DNA of 64,000 nucleotides from Ancylobacter amanitiformis (GTDB taxonomy: Bacteria > Pseudomonadota > Alphaproteobacteria > Rhizobiales > Xanthobacteraceae), in contig NZ_JAUSVR010000004.1 in the NCBI RefSeq assembly GCF_030814815.1, positions 248,001-312,000 on the forward strand, given 5' to 3'. Numbering within the stretch: position 1 is the first letter of the stretch; each line of letters opens with the position of its first letter. The position numbers and the translations under genes are program-made. The notes under the pieces were generated by a model that saw only the letters and a list, made by a program, of their open reading frames with translations, ran no database searches and was not told the DNA's origin. Of this stretch, positions 50,485 through 59,036 are shown piece after piece.

Positions 50485-50780
50485 GGCCCATCTCCTTCCA
50501 GCGCCCAGGCGACAATGTTGCGGAGCCACGCGGCACCAGAGAGCCCAGCCCGGCGGGCGCGACACTGCACGCGATCCGCGAGCTCGATTGTCATCCTGAT
50601 CTTCACTTCGATCTTGCCGGAGCGCTGTCGGCGCAGGCCCAGCAGCCGCGCACGGCGCTGGACGGCGAGGGACGAGCGGCCCGGCAAGCGGGCGGAGAGC
50701 TGCGCGAAGGTCTCATGCGGGAATGACCGACGCAGCATGTCATCCTCCTCCGGCGTCCAGAGTGGGCGGGCAGGGCGCAT
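50475..50780 (-). CDS. SANT/Myb-like DNA-binding protein with ribbon-helix-helix-like end (101 aa)
   Basis: ATG at 50780. Residues 5-50 (PLWTPEEDDMLRRSFPHETF, AQLSARLPGRSSLAVQRRAR) look like a Myb/SANT helix bundle. Residues 60-98 (KIEVKIRMTIELADRVQCRA, RRAGLSGAAWLRNIVAWALE) have a strand and two helices like Arc/MetJ proteins. Such small regulators are frequent in phage early operons. Confidence 0.6.
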   Translation of the reverse strand: MRPARPLWTPEEDDMLRRSFPHETFAQLSARLPGRSSLAVQRRARLLGLRRQRSGKIEVKIRMTIELADRVQCRARRAGLSGAAWLRNIVAWALEGDGPCT

Positions 50781-51013
50781 CAAGGACCTTCCTTTCGGGC
50801 GTTGCATGTGGGGCAGGGCAGGCCGCGCCGGATCTCCGACACCGTCATGTCGAAGGACCAGCCGTCATCGTGGCCGCAGCGCCGGCAGCGAAAGTGCCCG
50901 CCCATGCTGGTGCGCCAGCCCGGCATCAGGCCGGGCGCATGGCCGGCGTCGACCGCATGCATTCGAGTAACCCGCGCCACTGCGGGGCGGGGGCCGAACA
51001 GATCAGCCTTCAT
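50780..51013 (-). CDS. Small zinc-ribbon protein (77 aa)
   Basis: FRCRRCGHDDGW and LPCPTCNARKEG supply two CxxC pairs about 26 residues apart, a zinc ribbon. Its stop overlaps the SANT-protein start by one base. Function unknown; nucleic-acid binding is plausible. Confidence 0.6.
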   Translation of the reverse strand: MKADLFGPRPAVARVTRMHAVDAGHAPGLMPGWRTSMGGHFRCRRCGHDDGWSFDMTVSEIRRGLPCPTCNARKEGP

Positions 51014-51611
51014 CGTCGCGACCCGCCGCTGCCTGGGCTTGCTCGATCGCCTCGGTGGTCAGCCCATAGACGATGAGCGCAACGGCGCGGTCCCGCCGCG
51101 CGATGGCGGTGCGGTGCACCAGCCCCAGTTCCTTCGTCACCTTCGTCCAGGGGCGACGGGTCGCCTTGGCGAGCAGCCAGGTGTTGAGGGCGCGACGGAC
51201 ATGCTCCTGCGGCACGAAGCGCGGCACCCATGCGAGCGCCACGTCCGCGGCAACGATCTCGGCCGAGGTGGCGCCGATCTTCGGCCGGTTGCGCTCGAAG
51301 TCGCCGTGTTCCCGCTCCCATGCCTCCTGCGTCGACTGGAACCAGAGATCCAGCCCGCTGTACTCGTAGTCGGGCATGGACCGGCCGAACCCCTTCGGCC
51401 CCGGGCGGCTGACGGTGCGGTGGACCAACCGGATGGCGTCGGCGAGCCGGTCCATGACCAGCTCGCGCGTCCATTCCTCCGCGACCTCTACCCCGCTCTC
51501 GAAGAGGGCCTTCAGCATCGCCTCGGTATCGAGCGGCGCGACGCCTTCCTCTCCTTCCGTGACACCAACGTCGAAATCCGTGACGCTCGCCATGAATTTT
51601 GCCTCGCTCAT
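51003..51611 (-). CDS. Putative DNA-binding early protein (202 aa, DUF6362-like)
   Basis: The C-terminal part WTKVTKELGLVHRTAIARRDRAVALIVYGL looks like a helix-turn-helix with an Arg-rich recognition region, as seen in DUF6362-type phage proteins. The N-terminal part is acidic (FDVGVTEGEEGVAPLDTEAM). Directly downstream of the helicase gene with a four-base overlap. Confidence 0.55.
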   Translation of the reverse strand: MSEAKFMASVTDFDVGVTEGEEGVAPLDTEAMLKALFESGVEVAEEWTRELVMDRLADAIRLVHRTVSRPGPKGFGRSMPDYEYSGLDLWFQSTQEAWEREHGDFERNRPKIGATSAEIVAADVALAWVPRFVPQEHVRRALNTWLLAKATRRPWTKVTKELGLVHRTAIARRDRAVALIVYGLTTEAIEQAQAAAGRDDEG

Positions 51612-52960
51612 TCGCCGAAACCGGACAGGAAGTCGTCTTCTTCATCGCGGCCCAGGGCGGATGGTTTTTCGTCGGCGATCTCGCGCGCCTTCTTCCGCTC
51701 ACCACCCATGGACATGCCCTTCACCGGTTTGCCGGTGATCCACATCCACGCCACTGTCGAGCCGGGAGCCTCGTGCGAGCCCACGATCCCGTACTGGACC
51801 ATGCGGTCGTGCGCCCGCTTCCATCGCTGCCGAAGCGCGTCCTTTTTGACCTCTTCGGTGCCCTCCTCGCCGGCGGAATAGCGCGACCAGAACAGCTTCT
51901 TCACCGTGTTGACGGTGACGGCCTGGGTGATCCGGCCCGGGCAGGGGAGGTCGGTCGGCGGCGTCTGGCCGTCATTCTTCACGGCGTCGAGGACGCACTG
52001 CAGGAACTGCCGGTCCCGCTCCGAGGCGTTGAACCCGCCATCGGCCGGACCTGACACATCGATGTCCTGGGCGGGCGGCACGCAGACGCAGGACGTGACG
52101 GGCTTGCCGAGCCGGTCGGTGCCGACCTCTACCGCCCGCAGCACGAACGGCCAGGACGCGCCGGCCTCGGAATCCTTCTGCTTCGTCACCTTGGCGTAGC
52201 GGATCGCCCGCCCATCCTCGTCCACCCGCTTCTCGGAAAGCTCGACCGAGACCACGTTCTCGACGTTGGCGAAGATCGACGTGTGTCCGCGCGGCTTGGT
52301 GCCGCCCTGGTTGGCGTGGTGGACGATCGTCACCGCGCAGCCGAGCTCCTCGGAGATCCTCGTTGCCCTGGCCAGCACGGGGGTAATGTCCCGGGCACTG
52401 TTCTCGTCGGCCCCCGGCGTCGCGGCGGAGAAGGTGTCGACGATGATCAGCCGCAACGGCACGCCGAACTCGGCCTCGAACAGATCGTTCCAGTGCTTCC
52501 CGTCGTCGATCAGCGCATTGGTGTCGTCGTCGCCCGCGAACAGGTTGAATTTGCCCGGCAGGAAGCCGAAGGGCAGATCCATGCTCTTGGGCACCTCGTC
52601 GGCGTTCCAGGAGCGATAGGCACGCAGGCGCTTCTTGATGCCGCCGCCGCTCTCCGCGGCGATGTAGAGCACACCGCCCTGCAGCGAGGCGTGGCCGAAG
52701 AAGTCCGACCCGCGCGCGACGCACATGCCGTACTCGACCGCGAAGAAACTCTTCCCGTGCTGGCTGGGGCCGACGATCAGCGACACCGCAGCGGCCGTGA
52801 ACACCTGGTAGACCAGCCACTCCGACTCCGGGCCGGCGGCATCCAGGTCGCGCCAGCGGATCGTCCGCAGCTTCGGGCGCCACGCCGCCTTGATCTCCTC
52901 CTCGTGCTGATATTCGAAGGCGCTCATATCCATGAGGTCGTCGTCGACAACGCCGGTCAT
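51608..52960 (-). CDS. RecA-fold replicative helicase/ATPase (AAA_25, RepA-like)
   Basis: 450 residues. Walker A is VSLIVGPSQHGKSFFAVE (about 59-76), GGVLYIAAESGGGIKKRL follows, Walker B is LRLIIVDTFSAATPG, and AVTIVHHANQGGTKPRGH is the third conserved segment of the AAA_25/RepA hexameric helicases. It overlaps the primase gene; together they form the phage replication core. The acidic tail (DEEDDFLSGFGE) may contact a partner such as SSB. Confidence 0.9.
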   Translation of the reverse strand: MTGVVDDDLMDMSAFEYQHEEEIKAAWRPKLRTIRWRDLDAAGPESEWLVYQVFTAAAVSLIVGPSQHGKSFFAVEYGMCVARGSDFFGHASLQGGVLYIAAESGGGIKKRLRAYRSWNADEVPKSMDLPFGFLPGKFNLFAGDDDTNALIDDGKHWNDLFEAEFGVPLRLIIVDTFSAATPGADENSARDITPVLARATRISEELGCAVTIVHHANQGGTKPRGHTSIFANVENVVSVELSEKRVDEDGRAIRYAKVTKQKDSEAGASWPFVLRAVEVGTDRLGKPVTSCVCVPPAQDIDVSGPADGGFNASERDRQFLQCVLDAVKNDGQTPPTDLPCPGRITQAVTVNTVKKLFWSRYSAGEEGTEEVKKDALRQRWKRAHDRMVQYGIVGSHEAPGSTVAWMWITGKPVKGMSMGGERKKAREIADEKPSALGRDEEDDFLSGFGE

Positions 52961-54105
52961 GACGTCCGCCTCCGCTGCATCAGCACGTCGTTGAAGTCAG
53001 CGCCCCGGGGGGCGAGGTCGTAGAGGACTTCCACGCCCTGGTGCTGGAACCGCCGCCCGCCCATCAGGAGGCGGGCCTGCGTCATCACCGGATCGGAATC
53101 GCCATCGCCGAGGATGGCGACGACCTCGACGCCTGCCGGCAGGACAATGCCGGGGCTGTCGAGATCCGGGTCGACCGGAACCTGCATCGGCCGGCCGCTC
53201 GGCATGCGCGCCGATGGATGGTCCCGGCGCGTCAGTGCCCGGCCGGACAGGTTGCCGAGCGACACAGCCGCCGCGATGGCCCAGTCCCGACTGGTGGGTG
53301 AGCGGAGCACCCGCCACGAGCGCGAGGTTTCAATGCCCTCGCCCATAGCCAGATAGGGCCGGATTGGCGACAGGCGGATGAGCCCGCCCTTCTGCTCGCC
53401 GGTGATCTTTTTCGCCTTGTTGCGCTTGCGGTCGCCCGGCGGGGCCAGCTTGGCGCCGGTGCCCGCCTCGAGGTAGGTGCGGTGCACGCCGATCAGGCTT
53501 CCCGCCGCGTCGCGGATCGCGGCAAGCATGGCAGGATGGTCGCCCAGATCCCGGACCTCTTCGGCAGCCTCGTCGGCATAGCCGAAATAGGGCAGGCCGC
53601 GCATGTAGCGCAGGTCGAAGGTCCATGACGGGTCGACGGCCATGCCCCGCGATTCGAGATAGTGGGCGGCGAGGGTGCCGGCGATCGGCCGGGCGCGGTC
53701 GAACAGCCGCTCGCACCGGGTCATGTCGCGCTCGCGCCGGCGGCGGTCCTCCGCCTCCTCCTGCGCCTTCCTCTCCTGCCGCTCGCGCTCCCGGCGCGCC
53801 GCCACTTCAGGATCGACCTCCTGCTCGCCGCCAAGGATCTTCACGGCCTCCATGAAGCCGACGCCGTCGTGCAACATCACCAGCTTGAAGACATCGCCGC
53901 CGTCCTCACAGGTCGCGCAGACCCAGCCATCCGCCCACGCTTCGAAGGACGTCGAATCCTTCGCAGTGGGGTCAATCGAATGCAGCGGGCAGGGTCCAAC
54001 CATGCACCCCTTCGCGCCGCCGCGGCGCAGTTTCACCCACTTGCCGGCAACGGTCGTCACAGGGTTGCGGTCGCGCAGATCCTGCTTCTGGGCCTCGGAA
54101 ATCAT
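52957..54105 (-). CDS. Primase with CHC2 zinc finger and Toprim domain
   Basis: 382 residues. The zinc finger uses GPCPLHS and WVCATCEDGGD (C39, H42, C63, C66), followed by GVGFMEAVKILGG as in DnaG-like fingers. A charged linker (about 95-130) leads to a DUF7146/Toprim part: LAMGEGIETSRSW carries the Toprim glutamate and VVAILGDGDSDPVM the DxD. It makes primers for phage replication. Confidence 0.9.
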   Translation of the reverse strand: MISEAQKQDLRDRNPVTTVAGKWVKLRRGGAKGCMVGPCPLHSIDPTAKDSTSFEAWADGWVCATCEDGGDVFKLVMLHDGVGFMEAVKILGGEQEVDPEVAARRERERQERKAQEEAEDRRRRERDMTRCERLFDRARPIAGTLAAHYLESRGMAVDPSWTFDLRYMRGLPYFGYADEAAEEVRDLGDHPAMLAAIRDAAGSLIGVHRTYLEAGTGAKLAPPGDRKRNKAKKITGEQKGGLIRLSPIRPYLAMGEGIETSRSWRVLRSPTSRDWAIAAAVSLGNLSGRALTRRDHPSARMPSGRPMQVPVDPDLDSPGIVLPAGVEVVAILGDGDSDPVMTQARLLMGGRRFQHQGVEVLYDLAPRGADFNDVLMQRRRTS

Positions 54106-54986
54106 GGGCGGATCTCCGCGAATAGGGGCATGTGGGAGCCCCCACGGTGGGTCCGCAGCGCAGTTGCGGCGGCTGGGTTGATCCAGAGAACTTCCGTGCG
54201 CGCACGGGCGCCATCGGCGAGCGCCTTGGTCTCCACACGGCTCCAGCCTCGGAGCATTTCGTCGTAGAGCTCGGTCGGATAGCCGGATAGGACAACCATG
54301 CCCTTCAATTCGGCCAGAACCGACAGCAGCTGCTGATGATCTTCTGCCGAAAGCTCGTAGCGATAGAGATGCTTGGGGTCGTGTTTGTTTTTCAACCCTC
54401 TTGTTTCATGCATATAGGGCGGGTCGACGTAGTGAAGAACGTTCGGACCATCATGCTTGGTCATAATCTGAAGAGCTGGGCGATGTTCGATTACTACGCC
54501 TCGCATTCTTTCTACGATGGAATAGAGCGATGCGGGGTACCGCGACCAATCGTGAGCTGGGGTTGACCCAGACTTGGTGGAGTCGGCCCGAAAGCCGGTC
54601 GCTCCCCTGCCGAGTTCCACGTTATGGGCGTTGGAGCCGAACCCCATGAATGAGCGGATGACCAGCCGCCGGGCCTGCTCAATCTCATTGTCCGCGGCTT
54701 CCCAAGCGAGATCGAATTCTCGCCGAGAGAACGGTGTCAGATACAGGCGACTGACAAGCTGCTCCGCCTTGCAATCGTCCTGCAGGACACGGAAAAGGCC
54801 GACGATGTGGTCATCGAGATCGTTGTAGACTTCCGCATAAGAGCGCTCCTTGCGCAGCAGCACGGAAGCCGCACCCCCGAACGGCTCGACATAGACCCGG
54901 TGAGGCGGGAAGTGCCGCAATATCCATGGCGCCAGCTTCCACTTACCGCCATGCCAGCGGAGAACGGGGCGAGTCGGCCTGGTCAC
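54102..54986 (-). CDS. DNA adenine methylase (Dam/D12 class)
   Basis: 294 residues, GTG start in a GTGA overlap with the cytosine methylase. LRWHGGKWKLAPWI and YVEPFGGAASVLLRK form the SAM site, YNDLDDHIVGLFRVLQ follows, and motif IV is HYVDPPYMHETRG (about 185-196). This is the D12 order. The recognition sequence cannot be read. No restriction nuclease is adjacent. Confidence 0.92.
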   Translation of the reverse strand: MTRPTRPVLRWHGGKWKLAPWILRHFPPHRVYVEPFGGAASVLLRKERSYAEVYNDLDDHIVGLFRVLQDDCKAEQLVSRLYLTPFSRREFDLAWEAADNEIEQARRLVIRSFMGFGSNAHNVELGRGATGFRADSTKSGSTPAHDWSRYPASLYSIVERMRGVVIEHRPALQIMTKHDGPNVLHYVDPPYMHETRGLKNKHDPKHLYRYELSAEDHQQLLSVLAELKGMVVLSGYPTELYDEMLRGWSRVETKALADGARARTEVLWINPAAATALRTHRGGSHMPLFAEIRP

Positions 54987-56830
54987 GCTGCAACCTCGCT
55001 GAACAGGTCCGGCGCTCCGACGACTTCCGCAATCTCGACAGAACGCTCGACATGTCGTCTGCGCGCCTCGACCAGCCGCCGGCGCGGCAGCGGCTTCATC
55101 TGGGCCGCATCAATCATATTGGCGCGGACCAGCGCGGCGGCCGGGAACGGGCTGACCGAATTGCCGATCATCCGGCGCTGCTCGGTCTCGTTGAGCGTGC
55201 GGCCGTTGTAGTTTGCCGCCAGCACATAGCTGTCCGGGAAGCCTTGCGCGCGTGCCAGCTCGCGCGGCGTGAGCATCCGCATGCCGAGGTCGACGATGAC
55301 ATAGGGGCCGACGGTGACGAACTCGCGATCGTCCCAGGCCCCGAACTCGCGCAGGAACGCGGCGACGCGCCGAGCCGAAATCTCCTGCTCCGGCGTCATC
55401 GGCGGGATGACGGCCTCCGCCTCGACCAGGCCGAAGCGCGGCTTGGAAGTGACCGTCCGCATCGGCTCGTCGACGCCGGCCCCGTCCTCGTCTGAACCGT
55501 AATAGACCGTGAGGGTCGGCATCACGACGGCGTTGTGCTGCCCCTTTGCGCATGCGGTCGGCGCCGGCGCCTCGACCGACGACGCGCGGCGGTCGCTACC
55601 CTTGAGCGTCAGCATATGCGCCGACACCACCGCCTGCTGGCTGCCGCTGGTGGTGGGCGTCGACATCGGCTCGCGGACGTCCCGGCCGGGCGCCCCGGGG
55701 CGCGGTCCGGCGTTGTGCTGGGCCAGGTAGGCGGAAACGACGGCATGCTTGCCGCCGCCGGCAACTGCGGTGCCCAGCGGCTTGTGAATATCGAGGGCGC
55801 GTGGCGACTGGCCGTCGCGCTCGCCGTAGCCGGTCTGGATCATTGTCGGGGAAACCAGACCGTGGGCGTCGCGGGAGGCCGCCACTGTCTTGAAGGGCTC
55901 ACCGACATCCTGACCCCGGAAGCCGTCACCGCTGTGATTGCACGTCACGATGAACGGTTTCTCGGCGTCGAGGATGTAGCGTTTCGTGCCGGCGGCGATT
56001 CGCGCCATGGTATTGCGTGCCAGCGGCCGGTTCACCTTCACGCCGGTGCGGAGCTTGTAGTGGCGTGCCTCGGTGCGCGCCATGAAGATGGAAGGGCAGG
56101 GCCGATCCCAGTCGATGATTTCGGCCGCCGTGCGCCAGGGCAGCAGCCCGCCAGACCGGACCACCGCCGACTTCGGATCCCCATGGCTCGACGCCGGCCA
56201 CACGATGGGCAGCCCGTCACAGCGGGCGACAAGGAAGAGGCGGTTGCGCGTCGTCGGCGCGCCATAGTCGCAAGCGCGCATGCGCCGCCACTCGACGTCG
56301 TAGCCGAGGCGGGCCAGCTCGGCGACCCAGCGCTTGAACTCCTGCCCCTTTCGCTTCTTGCAGCGGTTCCCCTCGGCGTCAATCGGACCCCAGTCCTCGA
56401 ACTCCTCGACGTTCTCGAGCAGGATGACCTTCGGACGCACCTGCCGCGCCCAGCTCACCACCACCCACGCCAGCGCGCGGACCGAGCGGGAAACCGGACG
56501 GCCGCCCTTCGCTTTCGAATGATCGCGACAATCCGGCGACGCCCACATCAAGCCGACCGGCTGGCCGGCCGTGACCGTCATCGGGTCCGCCTTCCAGATG
56601 TTCTTGTTGAGGTGGAGGGTTCGCGGGTGGTTCTGGCCGTGCATCGCCAGCGCAGCGGCATCCGTATTGATCGCGACGTCCGGCGAGCGGCCGAGCGCCC
56701 ACTCGATCCCGGTGGATGCGCCGCCACCGCCCGCGAAGCCGTCGACGATCAGGCCACGCAGCAACCCGCCGAGGATGTCGTCGGGAATAGGCTTGGCGTC
56801 CGCGAAGCCCTCGAAGGCGAGGTTTTTCAT
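54983..56830 (-). CDS. DNA cytosine C5 methyltransferase
   Basis: 615 residues, ATG at 56830. Motif I is VDGFAGGGGASTGIE (about 29-43), motif IV is WASPDCRDHSKAKGG (catalytic Cys101, in place of the usual PPCQ-FS), motif VI is ILLENVEEF (about 136-144), then CDYGAPTTRNRLFLVAR with the QRR-like motif VIII position. The C-terminal motifs are LTPRELARAQGFP and IGNSVSPFPAAALV. The long central part would hold the target domain. Belongs to the phage subfamily with SP-C-HS in motif IV. Confidence 0.9.
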   Translation of the reverse strand: MKNLAFEGFADAKPIPDDILGGLLRGLIVDGFAGGGGASTGIEWALGRSPDVAINTDAAALAMHGQNHPRTLHLNKNIWKADPMTVTAGQPVGLMWASPDCRDHSKAKGGRPVSRSVRALAWVVVSWARQVRPKVILLENVEEFEDWGPIDAEGNRCKKRKGQEFKRWVAELARLGYDVEWRRMRACDYGAPTTRNRLFLVARCDGLPIVWPASSHGDPKSAVVRSGGLLPWRTAAEIIDWDRPCPSIFMARTEARHYKLRTGVKVNRPLARNTMARIAAGTKRYILDAEKPFIVTCNHSGDGFRGQDVGEPFKTVAASRDAHGLVSPTMIQTGYGERDGQSPRALDIHKPLGTAVAGGGKHAVVSAYLAQHNAGPRPGAPGRDVREPMSTPTTSGSQQAVVSAHMLTLKGSDRRASSVEAPAPTACAKGQHNAVVMPTLTVYYGSDEDGAGVDEPMRTVTSKPRFGLVEAEAVIPPMTPEQEISARRVAAFLREFGAWDDREFVTVGPYVIVDLGMRMLTPRELARAQGFPDSYVLAANYNGRTLNETEQRRMIGNSVSPFPAAALVRANMIDAAQMKPLPRRRLVEARRRHVERSVEIAEVVGAPDLFSEVAA

Positions 56831-57216
56831 TCTTCTGTCTCGCTCATCAAGTTCATCAACATCACCCGCTCCTCGACGCACATCAGCGTCAGGGCCCGGG
56901 CGGCGAATTCTTCGGATGTCAGATCCGCGCCGTCGGCGAGATCGCTGATGGCCTTGGCGACAGGGCGCTCGATGCGCACCATGAGCAGCTCAACGCCGCC
57001 GGCCTCGCGCAGGAGCGGGGTGCCCATGTTGCGCAGCACGGCACGCACCTTCTGCGGATCGTCGACGCCGACCTCGTCCGCGATCTGCCGCCCCGACCGG
57101 CCCATGCCGGCGAGGTAGGCCATGCGGATCTTCATCGGCACCGAGTAGGAGATCGTCCGCCGGCGTGGCGCGCGGCGGCGCGGGCGGGGAGGACGATCGG
57201 GAGAGGGCTGCTTCAC
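56827..57216 (-). CDS. Helix-turn-helix protein (129 aa)
   Basis: The GTG at 57216 lies in a GTGA overlap. A Pro/Arg-rich start (PPRPRRRAPRRRT) precedes KIRMAYLAGMGRSGRQIADE, VGVDDPQKVRAVLRNMG, an HTH-like segment, then an acidic helical end. May be a DNA-binding accessory factor. No family named. Confidence 0.6.
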   Translation of the reverse strand: MKQPSPDRPPRPRRRAPRRRTISYSVPMKIRMAYLAGMGRSGRQIADEVGVDDPQKVRAVLRNMGTPLLREAGGVELLMVRIERPVAKAISDLADGADLTSEEFAARALTLMCVEERVMLMNLMSETEE

Positions 57217-57488
57217 GACCGCGGCCCCCGTGTCTGCAGACGGCGCACCAGGTCGTTGACCTGTTCGATATAGGGCGAGCACTTCAGGATGAACCGCTCG
57301 GCGCGGTGCAGCGCCAGAGCGCGCCGCAGGATGCTCTCGTCGGGTGCCGGTCGGGTTCCGCTCTCGACGAGATCCCTGTGCCGGCGGATGAGGCCGGCAC
57401 GCTCAATACTGAGGGCAGCGAACATGTCGCGCATGGTGACGCGCGGGGCAGGCCAGTCGGGCGGCCAGTCGGACGGCAGGTCGCTCAT
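57213..57488 (-). CDS. Small hypothetical protein (91 aa)
   Basis: ATG at 57488 in an ATGA overlap with the zinc-ribbon gene. A Pro/Trp-rich start (SDWPPDWPAPRV) precedes a helical body (AALSIERAGLIRRHRDLVES, ILRRALALHRAERFILKCSP). No family recognised. Confidence 0.55.
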   Translation of the reverse strand: MSDLPSDWPPDWPAPRVTMRDMFAALSIERAGLIRRHRDLVESGTRPAPDESILRRALALHRAERFILKCSPYIEQVNDLVRRLQTRGPRS

Positions 57489-57805
57489 GCGCATCCCCAG
57501 CGGATGTAGATCTGTTCGACGGGTTCACCGGTTTCCCGCGCCTCGCGGCGGGCCGACGCCCGGGTGTATTCACGCTTTTTCCACGCGCGCCTCTCCTCGG
57601 GGGAGAGGCTGTTCCACCAGCGCTTCTGCTTCTCTCGTCGTGCCTTTCGGTGCCGCATGAGAAACTCGGTCGCGGAATCACCAACGGCCTCGATCGTCTT
57701 CACGCGATAGCCGCAGATCGTGCAGCGCCGGACGCGCTTGACGGTGTTCATCGGCCCGTTTCGTGAGTCGAGAACCTGCGTTTCGCCGCCACATCGGCAT
57801 TTCAT
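57485..57805 (-). CDS. NrdR-like zinc-ribbon protein (106 aa)
   Basis: MKCRCGGETQVLDSRN, then KRVRRCTICGYRVKTIE, repeats the NrdR zinc-ribbon pattern (C-CG---VLDSR----RRRR-C--CG-R--T-E) without the ATP-cone that NrdR has. The remainder is a basic helix (HRKARREKQKRWWNSLSPEE). Probably nucleic-acid-binding; common in phages. Confidence 0.75.
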   Translation of the reverse strand: MKCRCGGETQVLDSRNGPMNTVKRVRRCTICGYRVKTIEAVGDSATEFLMRHRKARREKQKRWWNSLSPEERRAWKKREYTRASARREARETGEPVEQIYIRWGCA

Positions 57806-58419
57806 GGGTCCCTCCGCAGCCAGCGCGTCTCAAAAGGCCCCTCGTATCCACGGAGCCAGACGATGATCAGGAAGTCCTTGTCGCCACCGCCCGGCTTCAG
57901 TCCGGCGGCGATGACCGCACCCGGGGGCATCGATGGCCGCGGCGTCAGAACCCACACGCGCCTTGGCTGGCTCTGCTCCAGCCACCGGCTGCGCTCGTCG
58001 CCCCAGAGCCAGCGCGCCGGCAGGACCATCGCGACCTTGTGGTCGGCAAGATCGAGCGCGTGCTGGACGAAGCCCAGGGGGCGGCCGGCCTTCACATCGG
58101 CTTTGGCAATGCCAAAAGGTGGATTGCAGACGATGGATCGCGCCGGTCGGCCGCGAACCTGCATCGGCCGCTTCATGGCGAGGAAATTGACGGGCGCGAC
58201 CTCGCCATATCCGCGAGCGACCAGATCGGTCCCGATCGCGTCATAACCCGCAGCAAGGGCCGCCTTGGGAATGGTCATCATGCCCGCGCACGGATCCCAT
58301 ATCGGGCCTTCGAATTTCTCTTCCGCGAACAGCCTGCGGGCGCACCATTCCTCTTCGACATACCAATCGTTGGGATCGCGCTCCCACAGATGCGCGTTCT
58401 TCTTCACTGCCGCCTTCAC
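57802..58419 (-). CDS. Small DNA methyltransferase-like protein (NPPF type, 205 aa)
   Basis: GTG start overlapping the resolvase stop. IWDPCAGMMTIPKAALAAG (about 40-58) is the SAM motif, AIGTDLVARGYG holds the acidic ribose-binding residue, and motif IV is IVCNPPFGIAK (about 96-106). VAMVLPARWLWGDERSRW and a C-terminal GGGDKDFLIIVW complete a short class I fold with no target-recognition domain. The target is unknown; it is the fourth methyltransferase of the prophage. Confidence 0.8.
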   Translation of the reverse strand: MKAAVKKNAHLWERDPNDWYVEEEWCARRLFAEEKFEGPIWDPCAGMMTIPKAALAAGYDAIGTDLVARGYGEVAPVNFLAMKRPMQVRGRPARSIVCNPPFGIAKADVKAGRPLGFVQHALDLADHKVAMVLPARWLWGDERSRWLEQSQPRRVWVLTPRPSMPPGAVIAAGLKPGGGDKDFLIIVWLRGYEGPFETRWLRRDP

Positions 58420-59036
58420 AGGGGGATGTCCTCGATGTCATTGAACCTGCGCAGCAGCGCTTCGGACTTCTCCATCGCCTGGGGCTTGTCGACGATCACG
58501 GCACGCGACTGGAAAAGCGGGGTGGTGGCGATTGACGTCTTCGGCGCGACGACCGCGCAGGCGTAGGACCAGACGGCGAGCGAATCTGCAGCGTCCTCGC
58601 TGTCGAATCTCCAGCCGAGATGCCGGCAGCGCTGCTGCACCGCCAGCTTGCCTTTCTCGCCCGGCGGGTTGCTGCCGACGAAGTGCTTGCGCACATCCGA
58701 GATATCGGTCTCGCGGATCTCACCGATGCCCTTGGCCTGGGCGAGGGTCTCGATCAGGAAAACCAGGCCGAGCAGGATGCGCGAAGTATTCATGTTGGTC
58801 CGCATGCCCATCTTGCGGGGATCGAACGGCGCCTCGAAATAGAGGGCATCCACCGGGCAGAGCTTCATGAAGTCGGCGAACCACCGCATCATCCCGCGCC
58901 CGACAGCGCCGCATGACGAGCCGGGGGAGGCGAACCGGATGGTGCCGGCCCGCGGCACCTCCCCGGGCACGCCGTAGGCCCAGCCAGTCTGCGACGCGAT
59001 GTCGAGCGCCAGGATGCGCGGCGGTGCCGAGGTCAC
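58416..59036 (-). CDS. RuvC-like Holliday junction resolvase
   Basis: 206 residues, GTG start. RNase H-fold acidic residues appear in order: ILALDIASQTGWAYG (D12), ALYFEAPFDP (E68) and SEDAADSLAVW (D148, D151). The phage RuvC family has this length and the GKxx-VQ--C--LGW segment seen at 128-143. It would resolve branched replication or recombination intermediates before packaging. Confidence 0.9.
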   Translation of the reverse strand: MTSAPPRILALDIASQTGWAYGVPGEVPRAGTIRFASPGSSCGAVGRGMMRWFADFMKLCPVDALYFEAPFDPRKMGMRTNMNTSRILLGLVFLIETLAQAKGIGEIRETDISDVRKHFVGSNPPGEKGKLAVQQRCRHLGWRFDSEDAADSLAVWSYACAVVAPKTSIATTPLFQSRAVIVDKPQAMEKSEALLRRFNDIEDIPL

